Positions 33,786 to 43,315 of a stretch of 64,000 nucleotides of DNA are shown piece after piece. The position numbers were made by a program, and so were the translations under genes. Numbering within the stretch: the stretch's first letter is position 1; each line of letters opens with the position of its first letter. The stretch comes from an uncultured bacterium (GTDB lineage Bacteria; Cyanobacteriota; Vampirovibrionia; Gastranaerophilales; Gastranaerophilaceae), in contig CAMTMK010000007.1 of NCBI GenBank assembly GCA_947073645.1, forward strand, positions 16,353-80,352. Reading direction: 5' to 3'. Below the pieces are notes generated by a model. The model searched no databases and was not told where the DNA came from. It was given only the letters and a program-made list of their open reading frames with translations.

Positions 33786-34436
33786 ATGAACGAATTATTA
33801 TCACAGCAATCAAGATGTATAGCACACGAAATCCGAAACCATATTTCAATTTGCGAACTTTATACACGAATAATCAAAAAAAATCTTGAAAATGAAGGCT
33901 TCAGAAACGACTCAATTGATAATGCAATAAAATGTATCACCAAATCACTAAAAATTATGAACAATTCTCTTTTAGATTTAAAATCCCTAAATAATTTTTC
34001 ACCCGAGATTTGTGATATTCAGGCTGTTTTACAAGAAGGAATAAACCTTTCAACCATTTACACAGAAGATAAAGATATTAAAATAAATTTTGAAGCAAAA
34101 GACACAGCTCCCGTATATATTGACGAAAACAAATTTCTTGCCTGTATAGTAAACATAATAAAAAATGCAATAGAAGCAATTAATAATAAAGGTGCAATAA
34201 ACATAATTCTGTATATAACCGAACAAGTTTCAATAAAAATTTCCAATAACGGTGAACCGATTAAAAACCCTCAAGAAATATTTAATGCAGGATTTACCAC
34301 CAAACCTTCAGGAAGCGGGCTAGGACTTCATATTTGCGCCAATAATTTACTTGCACAAAATGCTCAATTAAAATTAACTAAATCTACTCCTGAAATTACA
34401 GAATTTGAAATCACTTTACCTATTTACAAAAATTAA
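33786..34436 (+). CDS. soluble sensor histidine kinase
   Basis: 216 residues. The DHp helix has CIAHEIRNHISI (His14). The HATPase domain has an N box (IVNIIKNAIEAINNKG), a G1-like ISNNGEPI, and a G2 GSGLGLHICANN. No membrane span or sensor domain. It lies directly after a NarL-type regulator, so a two-component pair is likely. GAGGTAAA precedes the start. It resembles the orphan kinase at 18554 in its minimal build. Confidence 0.87.
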   Translation: MNELLSQQSRCIAHEIRNHISICELYTRIIKKNLENEGFRNDSIDNAIKCITKSLKIMNNSLLDLKSLNNFSPEICDIQAVLQEGINLSTIYTEDKDIKINFEAKDTAPVYIDENKFLACIVNIIKNAIEAINNKGAINIILYITEQVSIKISNNGEPIKNPQEIFNAGFTTKPSGSGLGLHICANNLLAQNAQLKLTKSTPEITEFEITLPIYKN

Positions 34437-34457
34437 TTAAAAAGGCAAAAATCAATA

Positions 34458-34487
34458 TTTCCCTGGTTTTATATTTATATAGGGAAA
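34458..34487. promoter_or_regulatory. inverted repeat with AT core and AGGGAAA box
   Basis: TTTCCCT (34458-34464) faces AGGGAAA (34481-34487). ATATTTATATAGGGAAA (34471-34487) recurs with only two changes at 54449-54465 (minus strand). Both copies end 13 bases before an ATG. Confidence 0.5.
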
Positions 34488-34500
34488 ACAAGGGAAAATT

Positions 34501-37500
34501 ATGGACTTTTTCAATTCACTATCTCAAGTTGCCAAAAATAAAGACAATTTTAAAAAATGGGAAGAAAATCAAAAAGACGAACAAGCCCGACGCGAGGAAC
34601 TATACAAACGTCGTCAATATTCCGATGCAGAACTTGCAAAAGCTAAAGCATTAGGTGAAAACATTATTGACGTAGTTGATATAATGGATAATCACTCAGA
34701 AAGTGTTGCAGAAAACGTTGAAACTGCAACAGAGCCAATCGTTGCATTTGCTCCGTTTGCATCAATACTCGGCTCCAGCTATTTAATGGCTAAATTTGTC
34801 CACCAGCCCAATTCAAAGAAAATACATGCAATTCGAGAACAAATAGAAAATGATGAAACTGCAAAAGATTTATGCAGACGAATAAGCGAATTTAACCAGA
34901 AAAATGGCAAAAATATTTATTTTTCAGAATGGGAATTAACTCATAAAGACAGTATTAAAAGAATTAAAAATTCTGAATTAAGAGCAGAAGCTATGAAATT
35001 TTATAATAAATTTCAAAAAGACACAGCAAAATTCAGAAAAGCACAAAAATTCGGTTGGATAGGGGCTGCCGGACTCACTTTAGCTTCATTTATCGGTGCA
35101 AATATCTACGCTGCAAAGTTACAGGTTGACAGTTCAAAAATTGCCCGCTATCAAGCAAGAGAATCCTTAGAAGACCCGAAAGCATTTGTAAACTATACAC
35201 CCGAACAAATTGCAAAAGCTAAAGAAGAAATTGCAAAACATCCTGAATTATTAAAAGAAAAGAAAAAAGAAAAACTTAAAACAGGAATGTTTAAAAGTAT
35301 TATAAACATTCTGAAAGATAGAAAAGCATATAAAGAATCCATTAAAAATGATACAGACGAATCCAAAATCGTCACAAGAGAACTATCTCCCGAAGAATTA
35401 AAACGCGCAAAACAAGATCAGGAAGTAATTCAAAGAACAGTAAGACTAATCAACAACGAAGCCGAAAAATACTCTCAAAATATGGAAGTAGCAGCAGAAG
35501 TTCTCGTTAACGGCACACCATTCTGGTGTGCTGCGGTTGGCGGAGCTTTAGGGTGGATTTTAAACAAAACCGGTGCAATTACAAAATTTGTAGATAAAAA
35601 TATTGCTAAAAACGGTTCTGAAAAAACAAAAGAACTTTATGCAGATCTTAAAAAAGGGCAGGAAAGCGGTGCTACTTACCACCATAAATGGAACAAATTC
35701 AGAGAATCATTCCTGAATGATTTGCGTGGTATTGAAGAAAACGCTTCACAAGATACCATAAGAGCCACAAAACGTAAACCAACAGACATTATAAAAAACA
35801 CAAAAAGATGGTTTACATCAGTTCTTGCCCATCAAAAAGGCAGAAACTGGCTTGTAGCGGGCATTGGTTTTATAACAACAGGTATTGCAGGTATGATGAT
35901 TGGTTTGAAACTTACCAAATCTGCATCAAGAGCCGGCAGATATACAGCAAAACGTGAACTTGAAAAAGACCCGAGAAACTTTATCGGATATACAGAAGAA
36001 GATTACAACGAAGTTTCTGATGTTAAAAACAAGAAAAAAGGTGTTTCAAAACTAAAAGAAACGGTGATGCTCCTTCCGACAGTTATGAAACAATACTTTG
36101 CTTACGAAAAATACAAAAAAACAGAATACAAAGAAAAACAAGTATTAAACGAACTGCTCCACAAACAGGAAGTAACAGATGAACAGCTTAGAGAAGCTAA
36201 AAACTTACAACGCAAACTGTTTAATACATTCGAAAAAGTAGACGATAATTCACAAACTTACTCAGAATCAATGGAAGCTGCGATTGATATCGCACAACCG
36301 TTTGTAGTCTATGGCGGGATCTTAACGGCAGCATCACCGTTTATCTGGGCAGGAGTTCAGATGAAACGCGGCAAACTTTCTGCTGCAAAAGTTTTGAATA
36401 AGGTTACAACATTCTTCAGTAAATCAAGTGAAAGATTAAAATCAAAATGGTTTAAAAACTATCTTAAAAATGTAGCAAGCAACGTAGCACCTACAGTTCA
36501 AAAAACAAATGTTGAAAGCAAACCTGTTGCAAGAATTCTTCAAGGCGTTGATTTACAAAAAGACAGCATCCACACAATTTTTTCAAAAACTATTGCCAAC
36601 TTAAAATCTACAACAGGCGACTTGAGAAACATGTCCGAACGCGAACAGCGAGAGGCAATATGGAAATTACGTGAAAGCATAGTTAGCACTGTAAGAACAA
36701 AAGATAAAGAATTAGCCGTAAAAATAGGTAAATTGTTTGACGGTCTTTTAGGCTGGACAGATAATCCTAATGTCAGAGCTGATGCTTTAGATATTATCCT
36801 AAATCCATCATCAATCAAAACAATGGGCAAAGAAAGATATGACGAAGCATATCACTTCTTAAAACAAGCAATCAAAAACGGATTTGAACATCAAAAAGTA
36901 GAAAACTTCTACACTGGTATCCAAAATATGTTCCAAAAAGCCGATCCGCAAAAAATAAGAGGTTTATATGCTGAATTACGCACCATAAGCCCCGAAGCTG
37001 AAAAGGTACTGAAACCTGAAACAGTTGAAGATTTAATCAAAGGTTTGGAAAATATAAAAGGTGAAAAAACTAAAGATTTTATTGAATATGCTATTGATGA
37101 AACTTTATCTCACGAAAACGTTGTCAATATATTAGAAGCTATTAGTGCTGCAAAAACTAAACTAAAATCTATTCCAAACCTTGTTAATGAAAATCCGAAA
37201 GCAAAAGAAATGCTTGATGTATTAAATTCAATGGTTGAAATACCTCTATCTCCAAAACAAATATCATCATTGAACAAGCTTGGAATTGCCCCCCCCCCGA
37301 ATAACACTCTTAACCCAGAAACAATTCTTACACTATTTAAACAACAAACAGCAAAAGCTAAAGGGTTGAAAATTAAAGAAGCATTTGAAATACTTCCTGA
37401 AAAAATGCGTGACCCGAAACAGGCACTAAGCTCATTCAAAGCCAAAATAGAAAAAATGACTGATGATGATTTTGCTCAATTTGCGGAAGATTTACACTTC

Positions 37501-37920
37501 AGCAGTATGGACAGAAAAACTGTATTAGAAATTATTCCAAAACTTGAAAAGATGCTTAATAACATTCCAAAAGAAGAAATGACAGCAATCTGGAACAAAG
37601 TTGTACAAGAATTTAACGCTCATCCTGATGAATTTATTAAACTTGTAAAATCAGGTAAAGCCGGTCAAATCTTTATGACACCGGGCTTAAAAAAAGCGTT
37701 AAAAATCGCAGGTATATCATTTACGACATTTACACTTGCAATGACTTATGCTATCGAATCATGGCTTGCAGATATCAAACTTAAAGCAGGCAGACTTGGC
37801 GTAATGAAAGCAATGGAAGGTCTGGAAGATGTCAGATATTACGCAGACATTGAACCTGCACAGCAGTACTCTTCGAACCTTATGACAAAAATCACTCCAA
37901 AAACTCCTGAATTGAAATAG
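34501..37920 (+). CDS. giant repeat membrane protein (1139 aa) with internal C(10) tract
   Basis: Not recognised. Three repeats are visible, each with a helix like YSxSMExAxxIxxPFVxxG followed by a hydrophobic hairpin: near residues 63-100, 322-360 and 586-620. A second motif (SKIARYQARESLEDPKAF at 212-229, SRAGRYTAKRELEKDPRNF at 476-494, LKAGRLGVMKAME near the C-terminus) follows other hydrophobic segments. The middle (about 680-1050) is a charged helical region. A run of 10 C at 37289-37298 encodes APPP near residue 930 and is in frame. AGGGAAAA precedes the start. It overlaps mgtC by 29 bases convergently. Confidence 0.7.
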   Translation: MDFFNSLSQVAKNKDNFKKWEENQKDEQARREELYKRRQYSDAELAKAKALGENIIDVVDIMDNHSESVAENVETATEPIVAFAPFASILGSSYLMAKFVHQPNSKKIHAIREQIENDETAKDLCRRISEFNQKNGKNIYFSEWELTHKDSIKRIKNSELRAEAMKFYNKFQKDTAKFRKAQKFGWIGAAGLTLASFIGANIYAAKLQVDSSKIARYQARESLEDPKAFVNYTPEQIAKAKEEIAKHPELLKEKKKEKLKTGMFKSIINILKDRKAYKESIKNDTDESKIVTRELSPEELKRAKQDQEVIQRTVRLINNEAEKYSQNMEVAAEVLVNGTPFWCAAVGGALGWILNKTGAITKFVDKNIAKNGSEKTKELYADLKKGQESGATYHHKWNKFRESFLNDLRGIEENASQDTIRATKRKPTDIIKNTKRWFTSVLAHQKGRNWLVAGIGFITTGIAGMMIGLKLTKSASRAGRYTAKRELEKDPRNFIGYTEEDYNEVSDVKNKKKGVSKLKETVMLLPTVMKQYFAYEKYKKTEYKEKQVLNELLHKQEVTDEQLREAKNLQRKLFNTFEKVDDNSQTYSESMEAAIDIAQPFVVYGGILTAASPFIWAGVQMKRGKLSAAKVLNKVTTFFSKSSERLKSKWFKNYLKNVASNVAPTVQKTNVESKPVARILQGVDLQKDSIHTIFSKTIANLKSTTGDLRNMSEREQREAIWKLRESIVSTVRTKDKELAVKIGKLFDGLLGWTDNPNVRADALDIILNPSSIKTMGKERYDEAYHFLKQAIKNGFEHQKVENFYTGIQNMFQKADPQKIRGLYAELRTISPEAEKVLKPETVEDLIKGLENIKGEKTKDFIEYAIDETLSHENVVNILEAISAAKTKLKSIPNLVNENPKAKEMLDVLNSMVEIPLSPKQISSLNKLGIAPPPNNTLNPETILTLFKQQTAKAKGLKIKEAFEILPEKMRDPKQALSSFKAKIEKMTDDDFAQFAEDLHFSSMDRKTVLEIIPKLEKMLNNIPKEEMTAIWNKVVQEFNAHPDEFIKLVKSGKAGQIFMTPGLKKALKIAGISFTTFTLAMTYAIESWLADIKLKAGRLGVMKAMEGLEDVRYYADIEPAQQYSSNLMTKITPKTPELK
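37289..37298 (+). repeat. homopolymeric C(10) tract in coding sequence
   Basis: Ten C within the 1139-residue protein gene, in frame here. Change by one base would remove the last ~210 residues, including the C-terminal membrane segment. Confidence 0.9.
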
Positions 37921-38599
37921 ATTCAATACCATCAATTTTTTGGAAAGTCTTATACATTGTCTGGATAGGTTTTTTACCTACAACATCAAGAATTACATTA
38001 ATCTTTGTAAGGTTTTCATCCTGCTTATTAAGCTTTTTAGAAATTTCACGTAGATGCGTATAATGTTCTATCAAATAATTATAAATATCATCCGATTTTT
38101 CACTCACACAAGAAATATTAACTTTTAAACGTTTAGTATTTTTGGTACTTGTAATAAGAACATTTTTTTCAAAAACTCTGACAGAAACAAGCGTGATTAT
38201 TGAGAAAATTGTACCTATAATTGCAACTAAATACATTCCCGCACCACAAGCCATACCGATACTTGCCGCAATCCATAAAGTTGCCGCAGTTGTAAGCCCG
38301 AAAACTGTTGCCCCGTGGCGAAGTACAGTTCCACCGCCAATAAAACCGATACCTGTAACAACTTGAGCCGCAATACGAGCAGTATCTCTTACCCCTGTAG
38401 CCTGAGAAACAATGACATTATCCCCATCGGCAAATGTCGGGAAACCATAAATAGAAATTATCGTAAATATACACGCACCAAGACATACAAGAATATTCGT
38501 CCTAAGCCCTGCATATTTATTAGTCATTTCGCGTTCCAAACCAATTGCAAAACCTAACAATAATGCGGATAAAACTCTAATTAAAATATCAAAAAACAT
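37892..38599 (-). CDS. MgtC/SapB family membrane protein
   Basis: 235 residues. Several membrane spans include LSALLLGFAIGLERE, TNILVCLGACIFTIIS, VVTGIGFIGGGTVLR and GLTTAATLWIAASIGMACGAG, the MgtC core. A C-terminal ACT-like domain (KRLKVNISCVSEKSDDIYNYLI) follows. Relatives help survival at low Mg2+ by modulating the F-type ATPase, while others act in acid or phosphate homeostasis. It starts right after the stop of the permease gene, so it belongs to the transporter operon. Confidence 0.9.
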   Translation of the reverse strand: MFFDILIRVLSALLLGFAIGLEREMTNKYAGLRTNILVCLGACIFTIISIYGFPTFADGDNVIVSQATGVRDTARIAAQVVTGIGFIGGGTVLRHGATVFGLTTAATLWIAASIGMACGAGMYLVAIIGTIFSIITLVSVRVFEKNVLITSTKNTKRLKVNISCVSEKSDDIYNYLIEHYTHLREISKKLNKQDENLTKINVILDVVGKKPIQTMYKTFQKIDGIESISIQEFLE

Positions 38600-39655
38600 C
38601 TACCGTACCTTTGATTTTGGGTCTAACACATCTCTTATAGTATCACCTATTAAGTTAAATGCCAAGACCGCAACAAAAATTAAAAATCCGGGTGTCAAAA
38701 GCCAAGGACGATAAATAATATTTGTGTATTCCTGCGCCTCTTTAAGCATATTCCCCCAGCTTGCATCAGGCTGTTGAATCCCCAGACCCAAAAAGCTCAA
38801 TCCTGATTCAGAGAGAATATAAGAAGGCACAGACAATGTCATTGCAACAATCACAAAACTTGTAGTCTGCGGTAGAATATGTTTCACAATAATTCTAAGG
38901 CGCGAAGCGCCGATTGATTTTGCAGCCTGAACATATTCCTGATTTTTAACAGATAAAACCATACCCCTTACAACACGCGCAAAACCTGCCCAGCCGATAA
39001 GCGCCAGGATTACAACAATAAGCATAAACCTTTGAACACTAGTCATTCCCGACGGCAGAATTGATGCAAGGATTATCAAAAGATAAAAACTCGGAATAGA
39101 CATAACAGCCTCTGCAAACCTCATCATAATCATATCGGTTTTACCGCCGAAATATCCCGCAATCCCGCCATACAAAAGTCCTATAGGGAATAAAACAAAC
39201 AAGGCAAGAAATCCGATTGTCATAGAAATTCTTCCGCCAAACAACAGTCTTGAAAAAACATCACGCCCGTTAATATCAGTTCCGAGCAAGAATAAACGTC
39301 CGTCATTGTCAGTCGTCATTAGATGTCTTTCCATAGGGATTAAACCCAAAAACTTATAAGGCTGACCTTTCGCAAAGAATTTAATATAATGTTTTTGACT
39401 TCTGTCAAGCGTGTAGATAATTTTCAAATCCGCATCGTCAAATTCTCTTTTATAATTATAAGTGTACGGTTTGGAAAATTTGCCGTTTTCATCAATCGTA
39501 AAAATCTTAGAAGGCGGAACATAAGCCATTGTTCTATCCGAAAAATCTTTTGTATAAGGGGCTATAAAATCCGCAAAAAACAACGCAAGATAAATTGTCC
39601 CCAAAACAATGAGAGCAATACGTGCAAACTTATCTTTCCACAATTGTTTTAACAT
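38600..39655 (-). CDS. ABC transporter permease, OppC/DppC type
   Basis: 351 residues. The N-terminal span is followed by a periplasmic insert of about 100 residues, then LLGTDINGRDVFSRLLFGGRISM (OppC hallmark). The EAA-like loop reads GWAGFARVVRGMVLSVKNQEYVQAAKSIGASRLRI, and GLSFLGLGIQQPDASWGNML lies near the end. It forms the permease dimer with the OppB-type protein it overlaps by seven bases. Peptide or nickel import is typical of the family. No ATPase genes follow. Confidence 0.9.
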   Translation of the reverse strand: MLKQLWKDKFARIALIVLGTIYLALFFADFIAPYTKDFSDRTMAYVPPSKIFTIDENGKFSKPYTYNYKREFDDADLKIIYTLDRSQKHYIKFFAKGQPYKFLGLIPMERHLMTTDNDGRLFLLGTDINGRDVFSRLLFGGRISMTIGFLALFVLFPIGLLYGGIAGYFGGKTDMIMMRFAEAVMSIPSFYLLIILASILPSGMTSVQRFMLIVVILALIGWAGFARVVRGMVLSVKNQEYVQAAKSIGASRLRIIVKHILPQTTSFVIVAMTLSVPSYILSESGLSFLGLGIQQPDASWGNMLKEAQEYTNIIYRPWLLTPGFLIFVAVLAFNLIGDTIRDVLDPKSKVR

Positions 39656-40626
39656 GCCTGACCTCCTCTGATTCTCGGGTCAGTCATAATTAAAAGAATA
39701 TCAGCGATTAAATTGCCTAAAATAAGCATTACAGCCCCCATCATCAATGATGCCATAACAAGGTTTATATCCGATTTTAAAACAGCTTCCAAAATCAGTC
39801 TGCCCAAACCGGGGTACTGAAAAACGTATTCTGTCAAAGCAGCTCCGCTTAATAGCCCTGCAAATTCAAACCCTAAAAGGGTTATAAGAGGATTAACCGC
39901 ATTTCTCAAAGCATGCTTAAAAATAACCTTAAACTCACTCAATCCCTTTGCTCTGGCAAACTTAACATAATCACTGTCCAAAACATCCAATAAATTTCCC
40001 CTCATCTGTCTTTGCAATCCAGCAAGAGAAAGCGTAAATAAAACTGTTACGGGCAAAACTAGGTGACGCGCAATATCGCCGAACTTTTGCCAGAAATTCA
40101 TCTCTAAAAAATTAGAACTTGTCAAACCACCAACAGGAAACCACCCTGTTTTAACAGCAAAAATCAACAATAATACCGCAAAGAAAAACGACGGTATTGC
40201 CATACCGATACTTGTTAAAACTGTTAAAGCTCTATCAAAAGGAGTTTTCCAATATACTGCGGATAAAATACCGAGAGGAACTCCGACAATCCATGCGAGA
40301 AAGATTACAATTGTAGTCAAAAGCAGTGTGTTTGGAATACGCTCTTTTAACTTTGTGCTAACCTTTTCGCCGTTGGAAGTCACACCCAAATCGCCTTTGA
40401 GAAATGATTTAGCCCACTTACCGTACTGAACGATTATAGGTTTGTCCAATCCTAAACGCTGTGTTTCTGCCTGCAAAGTTTCTTTAGAAACCGACGGATT
40501 TAACCTTAATTCAGCCAAAGGGTCAACCGGCGACAAGCGGATTATAAAGAAGCTTATCAGTGAAACAATAATAAGCAAAGGTATTGTCTGTAATATTCTT
40601 TTTAATATATATATTAAAATCTGCAT
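39649..40626 (-). CDS. ABC transporter permease, OppB/DppB type
   Basis: 325 residues, six spans. IYILKRILQTIPLLIIVSLISF at the start, LGLDKPIIVQYGKW, LSLAGLQRQMRGNLLDVLDSDYVKFARAKGL (EAA loop), and VFQYPGLGRLILEAV near the C-terminus are all diagnostic of OppB/DppB. It overlaps its neighbours on both sides by one to seven bases, which indicates a tight operon SBP-B-C-mgtC. Confidence 0.92.
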   Translation of the reverse strand: MQILIYILKRILQTIPLLIIVSLISFFIIRLSPVDPLAELRLNPSVSKETLQAETQRLGLDKPIIVQYGKWAKSFLKGDLGVTSNGEKVSTKLKERIPNTLLLTTIVIFLAWIVGVPLGILSAVYWKTPFDRALTVLTSIGMAIPSFFFAVLLLIFAVKTGWFPVGGLTSSNFLEMNFWQKFGDIARHLVLPVTVLFTLSLAGLQRQMRGNLLDVLDSDYVKFARAKGLSEFKVIFKHALRNAVNPLITLLGFEFAGLLSGAALTEYVFQYPGLGRLILEAVLKSDINLVMASLMMGAVMLILGNLIADILLIMTDPRIRGGQAC

Positions 40627-42455
40627 TATTCTACGTACATCTCCTCAATATTATGAGTAACTCCGCCCAAAACTGTCGGATATATATTTTTAAATTTGTT
40701 TCTTATTGCAACAATCCTAATTGGCGAATATATATAAATAAAAGGTTTTTCATCATACACTATCGCCTGATATTCATCATAAAATTTCTTTCTGTCCTCA
40801 AATTTCGTTGCAAGCGCGCCCTGTGTATAAAGATAATCTATACGATTTTCAAATGGGTAACGGCGGCTTTTCTCATCTCCCTCTAAACGCTGGTTGAATA
40901 TATGCAAAGTTCCGTCAGAAAGCCATACGTTTTTGCCTCCGTTAGGCTCAAGAGGCGAACCAGTAAATCCCATTATAACCATATCCCAGTCAAGCGTTGA
41001 CATCAACTTATTCACAAGCGAATTAAATTCAATAGGTTTGAAATTAACTTTCATTCCCAAATCTTCAAGGTCTTGTTTTACCATAACCCCAATAGCTTCG
41101 CGCTCTGTGTTTCCTGCATTTGTATAAAGGTCAAATTCAACATGATTTCCGAAACGGTCTAACAAATGCCCCGCTTTATCCCAATAAAACCCTGATTGCT
41201 TCAATAATTCACGAGACTTATTTATATCCTTATCGTAAGGTTTTAAGTCCTTATTCAAAAAAATAGAATTTAATGTTTCAGGCGTAAACAAAGGATACGC
41301 AAGACCGTTTGCAATATTAAACACCATATTTTTTCTATCAATTGCGTAATCTACAGCCTGTCTGAAGTTTTTATCCTGAAACCAAACCTGTTTTTTCTGG
41401 TCTACATAATATTTTCCCTTATCATTTTTACGGTTATTCATATTCATACCAATATACATTGTTCCCGTATCAGGCCCGATATTGTAAACCGTGAAATCAG
41501 AGTGTTTTTCCATTTCTTTGAAACGGGCAACATTAGCTCCCTGCAAACTTATTTCATCAATCTCTCCGCCTTCAAATTTTAAAACCTGATTGTTTATGTC
41601 ACCGACAATTAAGTAAACAAGTTTTTCAAGATATGGAAGTTTTTGCCCGTCTTTATTAATAACGTAATAATTAGGATTTTTTTCAAACACAACACGCTGT
41701 GCTGGAACATACTCTTTCAGCTTAAATGCACCCGAAGTTACAAATTCATCCGGTCTTGTATTTGTTGATAAAAACCCGTCAAAATATGCTTTCCCGCGAT
41801 TTACTGCAGGTTCAAAAATATGTTTTGGTGCAATTGGCGAAGATAACATTCTCAAAAACGGTGCAAACGGTTTAGGTGTAACAAATTTTACCGTATAATC
41901 ATCAATCTTTGTGACAACAGGTAATTTACTGTCAATAATTATTGAATCACGTGTTGAAGTATTTCCAAATCCGCCTAAAATTATTTTATTCCACGTAAAC
42001 ACAACATCATCTGCCGTAATTAGTTTTCCGTCTGACCATTTAATACCGTGACGAAGATTTACAATATACTCACACCCCTGAACTGTGAAGGATTTTGCAA
42101 GTTTCGGAATAGTTTCGCCCGTAACAGGATTTGTCGTTACAAGTCCGTCATACATAATCTCAGACATTGTGGATGAAATATTGTCCTTTGAATTAAACGG
42201 ATTAAAAGTTTTCGGGCCCTCGCCAATTGTGGATGAAACAAACTGACCGCCAAATTTACCAACAGGTGCTTGTGATTCAAGATAATCAGCACCATTAATT
42301 GTAACATTTCTTTCAATCGGATAATCTGCAAAAACAAGTTCCTCCTTCGGACGCAATTGAGGAGTATTTTCCGATGCAATATCCTGCCGTATACAAGCTC
42401 TGCAAAGCCCAAAAACAATGACTAAAACTAAAATAACATACATAACCCGTTTCAT
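40626..42455 (-). CDS. ABC transporter substrate-binding protein, family 5
   Basis: 609 residues. Signal sequence MKRVMYVILVLVIVFGLC with nearby cysteines that could be lipidated, though the lipobox is not canonical. The family-5 fold shows GPKTFNPFNSKDNISSTM, YDGLVTTNPVTGETIPKLAKS, LRHGIKWSDGKLITADDVVFTW and FRQAVDYAIDRKNMV. It likely binds oligopeptides in the periplasm. The start lacks a clear Shine-Dalgarno. It is the first gene of the operon, 59 bases after the prepilin gene. Confidence 0.9.
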   Translation of the reverse strand: MKRVMYVILVLVIVFGLCRACIRQDIASENTPQLRPKEELVFADYPIERNVTINGADYLESQAPVGKFGGQFVSSTIGEGPKTFNPFNSKDNISSTMSEIMYDGLVTTNPVTGETIPKLAKSFTVQGCEYIVNLRHGIKWSDGKLITADDVVFTWNKIILGGFGNTSTRDSIIIDSKLPVVTKIDDYTVKFVTPKPFAPFLRMLSSPIAPKHIFEPAVNRGKAYFDGFLSTNTRPDEFVTSGAFKLKEYVPAQRVVFEKNPNYYVINKDGQKLPYLEKLVYLIVGDINNQVLKFEGGEIDEISLQGANVARFKEMEKHSDFTVYNIGPDTGTMYIGMNMNNRKNDKGKYYVDQKKQVWFQDKNFRQAVDYAIDRKNMVFNIANGLAYPLFTPETLNSIFLNKDLKPYDKDINKSRELLKQSGFYWDKAGHLLDRFGNHVEFDLYTNAGNTEREAIGVMVKQDLEDLGMKVNFKPIEFNSLVNKLMSTLDWDMVIMGFTGSPLEPNGGKNVWLSDGTLHIFNQRLEGDEKSRRYPFENRIDYLYTQGALATKFEDRKKFYDEYQAIVYDEKPFIYIYSPIRIVAIRNKFKNIYPTVLGGVTHNIEEMYVE

Positions 42456-42514
42456 AGTTTTAGCATAACATAAATAAAATATTTAAGGACTAGCCAGGTG
42501 AATAAATATAGTTT

Positions 42515-43239
42515 TTAATAATCCATTTCCCAGCCGTTATCTTGCAACACCTTGAAACATGCTGCTGCATCTGCTCCCCACAAAGAACTTGCAGCCTGAC
42601 ATCTTACTAAATCTGCTTTTGATTCTGCCTCAGCTTTGTCCTTCTCGCATGCTTCATCATCTTTTCCGCAAGTAATATCAGTATAAGCTTTTAATGAACC
42701 ATCATTAAATAAACCTAATACGAACACATCTCTGCCTAAAATATTAGGGCCAGATTTACCATTTGTATCAAATGCAACATAAGTTAAAAAATTACCAGTC
42801 TTATCAAATGCAACAGAATAATAACAAATACCAGCGCCACTTGTTGTAACATGACAAGTTATACCTGTACTGTAGTTAGCTGAATTACCTGAAAGGTTTT
42901 TTGTTTGAGACCCGCCAACACAGCTATCCATAGCTCCACCACCACCAGGATTACAAGTCTTAATAATTTTCATATGATTTTTTAACAGCCTATCTAAATC
43001 TTGGTAACCAGAAACACCTGCCTCACGTAAATTTATAGCATTTCGTTCTGCAATAGCAGATTCAGTTACTTGTTGAAACTCATTATAAACTTTATGTAAT
43101 TGAGTTACATAAACTTTGCGCTGATGATTTTTTGTCAAGTAGGCAGCGTCATTGCTGAAACGACTCCAATAATACCAAGAGTAACTAAAACTTCCGCTAA
43201 TGTAAATGCAAATCTTCCTAAACTATTTTTTATTTTCAT
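42515..43239 (-). pseudogene. type IV prepilin-like protein with a single-base frameshift
   Basis: From ATG 43239, with AAAGGAG upstream, the frame reads MKIKNSLGRF, then AFTLAEVLVTLGIIGVVSAM and TLPT, then hits TGA. Adding one T to CCTACTTGACA (giving TLPTLTKNHQRK) restores a single frame to 42515, about 241 residues. The mature part has Cys pairs (TCNPGGGG, DSCVGG, ITCHV, TCGKDDEACE), a DTNGKSGPNILGRDVF segment and the ending GWEMDY, as in the prepilin at 30889. The break is a TT where TTT is expected. It may be a real mutation or a sequencing error. Confidence 0.82.
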
Positions 43240-43260
43240 ATATAAACTCCTTTATATAGT

Positions 43261-43288
43261 ATTATAACAGATTTAATAAATTAAGCAA
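43261..43288 (-). promoter_or_regulatory. prepilin promoter
   Basis: On the minus strand: TTGCTT (43288-43283), 16 bases, TATAAT (43266-43261), then a short leader with AAAGGAG before ATG 43239. Confidence 0.65.
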
Positions 43289-43303
43289 GCAAAAGATTAA
43301 TTT

Positions 43304-43315
43304 TTCCTTAAGGAA
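43304..43315. promoter_or_regulatory. 12-bp perfect palindrome between divergent prepilin and groES promoters
   Basis: TTCCTTAAGGAA lies just upstream of the predicted -35 region of groES and about 16 bases upstream of the prepilin -35. It is a possible operator. A CIRCE element (TTAGCACTC-type) is not present. Confidence 0.4.

Noticed and set aside
42137..42418. 93-codon minus-strand frame inside the substrate-binding protein gene
   Set aside because: Same strand, different frame within a clear family-5 binding protein; no ribosome binding site or family match.
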